Shown here in pieces: positions 16,130-19,531 of a stretch of 19,531 nucleotides of DNA (position 1 is its first letter; the number at the start of each line of letters is the position of its first letter). Both the position numbers and the translations under genes were made by a program. The DNA comes from an uncultured Methylococcaceae bacterium (lineage in GTDB: Bacteria; Pseudomonadota; Gammaproteobacteria; Methylococcales; Methylomonadaceae), in NCBI GenBank assembly GCA_903939355.1, contig CAJAHC010000194.1:1-19531 (forward strand). The letters run 5' to 3'. The notes under the pieces were generated by a model. The model was not told where the DNA came from and made no database searches. It was given only the letters and a program-made list of their open reading frames with translations.

Positions 16130-18241
16130 TCAAGTTTTACGGCTCACATCTATTATATTGGGTGCACAATTAATTTTAGTGAGAGTTTGGCTTAATTGAT
16201 CTGTATTCTCAATTTGAATAGTCAGATGTAAAGTCGCTGAAAAATCGGGATGGGTATTTAGTGCGGCGTTCAGTATATGAATTTTTGAATGGGCTAAAAT
16301 TTGTGACACATTAGTCAATAAATTTTGAGCATTAAAAGCATGGATGACAATTGGAACAGCGTGACTGGCCTTTTTTTCTCCCCAAGCGACTGAAATAAGT
16401 TGAGGTTGTTTTTCAATGCTTAACTGCGTGATATTTTTACAATCTTTGCGGTGCACGGTAATACCTTTATGGTGCGAAATATAACCAATAATGTCATCGC
16501 CCACTACCGGTGAACAACAGTGGGCAAAAGTTGTTTGTACATTATCAATGCCGGCAACTGTAACGACTGATTTTGCCGGAGAGACGTTCAACTGGATGTT
16601 GGTTTTTATAGTCTCAAATTCGGGTATTTTAAAGTAACCAGCAAGCTGGCGGCTATTAATATCACTGCGTCCGATGGCCTCAAATAAAACATCACTGTTG
16701 GGTTGTTTAAAATAGTGAAGCATGTCGACAAAGTTAAGTGTTTTTAATCCCAGTCGCTTACTTTCCTTATCAAGAATGGCCTTGCCGCGGGCTATGTTTT
16801 CTGTTTGCTGTTGATTTCTGAACCAATTTTTTACCCTGCTGATAGCACGTGATGATTTTAAATAGCCTAGATTAGGATTAATCCAGTTATGGTTAGGCGC
16901 TGCTTCCTTAGTTGTTAGAATTTCTATTTGCTCTCCAGATTTGAGAGTGTATGTGAGAGGCACAATTTTGCCATTGATTTTTGCACCACGGCAACGATGA
17001 CCAATTTGGGTATGAACAGCATAAGCAAAATCTAGCGGTGTTGAACCTTTTACTAGATCTATTAATTTACCGGTAGGTGTTAAAACATAGACTCTGTCGT
17101 TAAATAGCTCGCTACGAAAGTCATCAGTTAGTTTTTCATCATTTTGCTTTTCTTCCAGTAACTTGCGTAAAGTAGTTACGCTTTTTTCCATTGCTACTGT
17201 CTGTTTACCCCCTTCTTTATAGGACCAGTGTGCGGCAATGCCAAGTTCTGCATAGTTGTGCATTTCCTGAGTGCGAATTTGAACCTCAATACGATTGCCT
17301 TGGGAATCTAAAATAACAGTGTGCAATGATTGATAACCATTTTCTTTGGGGTTGGCAATATAATCATCAAACTCTTTGGGAATGTATTGCCATAAGCTAT
17401 GAACAATGCCCAAGACAGTGTAGCAATGAGTCAAGTTATCGACAATTACACGGACGGCTAACAAGTCATATAGCTCTTCTATACCCAGTTGTTTACGGTG
17501 CATTTTTTTCCAAATGCTATAAATATGTTTGGGACGACCATAACAACTGCTGGATATGTTTTCTCCACTAAGATGGTTTTGTAAAAGCTCAATAAAACCA
17601 TTGATACAGTTTTCTCGTTGTACCCGATTATTGGCAAGAGACTTGGCAATTTGATGATACGTTTCCGGCTCCAAGTACCGAAAAGCCAAATCTTCAAGTT
17701 CCCATTTAAACTGATGAATACCTAAGCGGTTGGCAATGGGGGCATAGATGTCGAGAGTTTCCTGAGCTATGAACTTACGGAGTTCATAGGATTCTTTTGG
17801 TAAATTTCGAAGTCGTTGAATTCGATAGGCCAGCTTTATTAATACGGCCCGAACATCTTGGGTCATGGATAAAAGCATACGTCGTAACGTTTCAACCTCG
17901 GTGGGTTTTGTTGTCATTTCTGGCGAATAAACAGTCAGTTTATTCAGCCAGTTAACATCCTTTACAAGTGCCGTAATAGTGTCGCCAAATAATTCTTTAA
18001 TGTTGGGCTGAGGATTGAGCTGAGATAGTCGAGGATCGCTCAATATGGCGGCCAGTATGGTTATAAAGTCAACATTGTATTCCCTTAAAACACCAGCTAC
18101 ATCAATGCCTTTGGGACGATCATAATGCGAGTCATCAGGAATTTTTCCAATAATCTCTAGTGCTTGCGCTATTTTAATTTTTTCATTAGCTGAAAAATAA
18201 TCGTTAAAAGTGTTTTGATTGTGATCAGTTCTTTTTTGCAT
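16130..18241 (-). CDS. relA: (p)ppGpp synthetase RelA (hydrolase-dead RSH protein)
   Basis: Ribosome-associated enzyme that makes pppGpp/ppGpp from ATP and GTP/GDP under amino-acid starvation. The 703-residue protein has the long-RSH layout: a degenerate N-terminal HD region (about 30-200), the synthetase domain (235-342, with GRPKHIYSIWKKM, EELYDLLAVRV and EVQIRTQEMHNYAELGIAAHW), TGS (382-443), a conserved-cysteine region (CC 575-576, HRKDC 597-601) and a C-terminal ACT domain (627-700). The hydrolase HD signature is lost: where bifunctional Rel/SpoT has LLHDxxED, this protein has ILSDPRL (66-72). That marks it as RelA rather than SpoT, so a separate SpoT is expected elsewhere. The start at 18241 has no clear ribosome site. 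It is divergent from the asparagine-synthetase-like gene. Confidence 0.93.
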   Translation of the reverse strand: MQKRTDHNQNTFNDYFSANEKIKIAQALEIIGKIPDDSHYDRPKGIDVAGVLREYNVDFITILAAILSDPRLSQLNPQPNIKELFGDTITALVKDVNWLNKLTVYSPEMTTKPTEVETLRRMLLSMTQDVRAVLIKLAYRIQRLRNLPKESYELRKFIAQETLDIYAPIANRLGIHQFKWELEDLAFRYLEPETYHQIAKSLANNRVQRENCINGFIELLQNHLSGENISSSCYGRPKHIYSIWKKMHRKQLGIEELYDLLAVRVIVDNLTHCYTVLGIVHSLWQYIPKEFDDYIANPKENGYQSLHTVILDSQGNRIEVQIRTQEMHNYAELGIAAHWSYKEGGKQTVAMEKSVTTLRKLLEEKQNDEKLTDDFRSELFNDRVYVLTPTGKLIDLVKGSTPLDFAYAVHTQIGHRCRGAKINGKIVPLTYTLKSGEQIEILTTKEAAPNHNWINPNLGYLKSSRAISRVKNWFRNQQQTENIARGKAILDKESKRLGLKTLNFVDMLHYFKQPNSDVLFEAIGRSDINSRQLAGYFKIPEFETIKTNIQLNVSPAKSVVTVAGIDNVQTTFAHCCSPVVGDDIIGYISHHKGITVHRKDCKNITQLSIEKQPQLISVAWGEKKASHAVPIVIHAFNAQNLLTNVSQILAHSKIHILNAALNTHPDFSATLHLTIQIENTDQLSQTLTKINCAPNIIDVSRKT

Positions 18242-18415
18242 GAGTTTTTAGAATAACGATTACTGAAACTTTAGAATGACCTAGTGCATAGTAGATTTTT
18301 AGGTCTCTAGTAAATCATATTGTATGCCTAACTGGCACTATGCTTTATTGATTATTTAAAAACTTCAGCGGAAATTTAATAGAACGTCATTTGGAATTAA
18401 CTCATTGCTCTATAC

Positions 18416-18446
18416 TTGAAACAGTTGATGAAATAATCACTATAAA
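18416..18446 (+). promoter_or_regulatory. Candidate promoter of the asparagine-synthetase-like gene
   Basis: TTGAAA (18416-18421) and TATAAA (18441-18446) are good -35 and -10 hexamers, though 19 bases apart. They lie 63 bases before the ATG at 18509. The rest of the 267-base gap to relA holds a 7-bp inverted repeat GCATAGT/ACTATGC (18286-18292, 18337-18343) and no gene. Confidence 0.3.
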
Positions 18447-18508
18447 GCTTTAGTTTCAAATTAACACCTGTAGTAGAAAATGGTTACGATAATTCCGGGA
18501 AAATCAAT

Positions 18509-19531
18509 ATGGGCTCTATTTATGGCTGGCTATCAACATTAGAGACACCTTCGTTGCCTCATTGGGTTGATAGTCAGCGTGTAGCATCTAAATGTTTAAC
18601 AACAGCAGTTTGTAAAACCGATTTCATTTGCCATGAAATGGCTGAGGTAGCAGGACATGGTATAAATCAAGTGCCTTCAGTTTATCAATCGGCTAAATAC
18701 TTGGTAATACTTGAAGGATCTCCACAATGGCAAGATGCTGAATTAGCAGAATTTGCAAAAAGTCACTGCGCCGCACAAGCGTTAGCTAAGGGTTTTATAC
18801 GAGATGGACGTTCGGTTCTGAATAAGGTTAAAGGTCCATTTGCATTATGTTTGTTAGAGCCTGAGCGTCGTTATGCTTTATTGGCGATCGATAGGGTTGG
18901 TGTTCGACCCTTAGCTTTTTATTGGCAGAACGGGTTATTGGTATTCGGTTCTGAACTTGATCAAATTATCGGTCATCCTATGGTTAAATCAGCGATTGAC
19001 CCACAATCTATTTTCAATTACTTGTATTTTCATGTGATTCCAAGTCCCGGAAGTATTTATAGTGGTATTTCGAAACTTCAGCCCGGCGAATTTTTAGAAT
19101 TTAATAACGGACAACTTACCCGCGATTTCTACTGGCAATTACGATATAACGATAGTCACTGTTCAAAAAAAGAACTGCTTGCACAATTACAAGCACAATT
19201 GGAACAATCGGTTGCTGTCTGTGAACCCGATCAGCAGACTGGAGCTTTCTTGAGTGGAGGGCTTGATAGTAGTACGGTGATCGGGTTTTATCAAAAAATA
19301 GCGAATCGACCTATTGATGCTTTTACGATGGGTTTTGATGCCGATGGTTACGATGAAATGGAATATGCGCGAATTACTGCTGCGCATTTTAAGGTTAAGC
19401 TACATGAGTACTATGTTACTCCAGCTGATGTATTGCAGGCCATGCCTCTAATCGCAAAGACTTATGACGAGCCTTTTGGTAATGATTCTGCGGTGCCTGC
19501 CTATTATTGTGCGAAGTTTGCTCGTGAATTG
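18509..19531 (+). CDS. Asparagine synthetase-like amidotransferase lacking Cys2 (partial, runs off window)
   Basis: The first 341 codons of an AsnB-family protein; the gene continues past the window edge. It opens MGSIYGWL, which lines up with the class II glutaminase start MCGIxGxL, but the nucleophilic Cys2 is Gly. No upstream start is available: the frame is closed by TAA at 18443 and has no ATG, GTG or TTG in between. The NGEIYN glutamine-pocket motif is also absent; LEGSPQW (69-74) lies in the corresponding area. The rest of the N-domain is well kept (KGPFALCLLEPERRYALLAIDRVGVRP). The synthetase domain has the ATP-pyrophosphatase loop SGGLDSS (249-255), then GFDADGYDEMEYAR and YDEPFGND (319-326). 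It therefore probably adenylates a substrate but cannot draw ammonia from glutamine itself, as in beta-lactam synthetase or ammonia-dependent members. Substrate unknown; some relatives belong to polysaccharide or exosortase clusters. Confidence 0.88.
   Translation, partial: MGSIYGWLSTLETPSLPHWVDSQRVASKCLTTAVCKTDFICHEMAEVAGHGINQVPSVYQSAKYLVILEGSPQWQDAELAEFAKSHCAAQALAKGFIRDGRSVLNKVKGPFALCLLEPERRYALLAIDRVGVRPLAFYWQNGLLVFGSELDQIIGHPMVKSAIDPQSIFNYLYFHVIPSPGSIYSGISKLQPGEFLEFNNGQLTRDFYWQLRYNDSHCSKKELLAQLQAQLEQSVAVCEPDQQTGAFLSGGLDSSTVIGFYQKIANRPIDAFTMGFDADGYDEMEYARITAAHFKVKLHEYYVTPADVLQAMPLIAKTYDEPFGNDSAVPAYYCAKFAREL

Overview
The window is chromosomal DNA from a gammaproteobacterium, most likely a methanotroph of the order Methylococcales. 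The DNA is visibly AT-rich, the relA-polA-engB-cytochrome c4-dsbA block has the order I know from gammaproteobacteria such as Pseudomonas, and one protein belongs to a small exosortase-associated family (TIGR04073) common in polysaccharide-producing Proteobacteria. The taxon is inferred from proteins recalled from memory; no search was run. No rRNA, tRNA, CRISPR array, insertion sequence or phage gene was found.

Layout. 212-5614 is read leftwards: a secreted TIGR04073-type protein, the Tex transcription accessory protein, and a tight three-gene run (DUF6763 protein, an unrecognised P-loop kinase-like protein, then MetA of methionine synthesis). 5615-6045 is mostly non-coding and holds a 16-bp perfect palindrome and a broken or very short gene that still has a promoter-like box and a strong ribosome binding site. 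6046-6381 is a small periplasmic histidine-repeat metal-binding protein (SmbP type) with its own strong terminator. 6607-10401 is read rightwards: leuC, leuD and a citramalate synthase (cimA) instead of leuB. A DUF2058 gene follows and meets dsbA tail to tail across a bidirectional terminator. dsbA and diheme cytochrome c4 run leftwards and are divergent from engB. polA and relA run leftwards. The window ends inside a rightward asparagine-synthetase-like gene.

How the genes work together. LeuC and LeuD dehydrate both isopropylmalate and citramalate, so placing them beside a citramalate synthase suggests a cluster that makes 2-oxobutyrate (isoleucine precursor) from pyruvate and acetyl-CoA as well as serving leucine. 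Cytochrome c4 and DsbA are both periplasmic redox proteins needing cysteine handling. RelA, PolA and EngB form a housekeeping block (stringent response, DNA repair, ribosome assembly).

Points most worth a second look: the asparagine-synthetase homologue whose nucleophilic Cys2 is Gly; the broken small gene at 5877-6010; the unknown kinase-like protein co-transcribed with metA; and competing hairpins between relA and polA. I see no clear multi-gene novel defence or biosynthetic system inside the window; if one exists, the right-hand edge is where it would begin.
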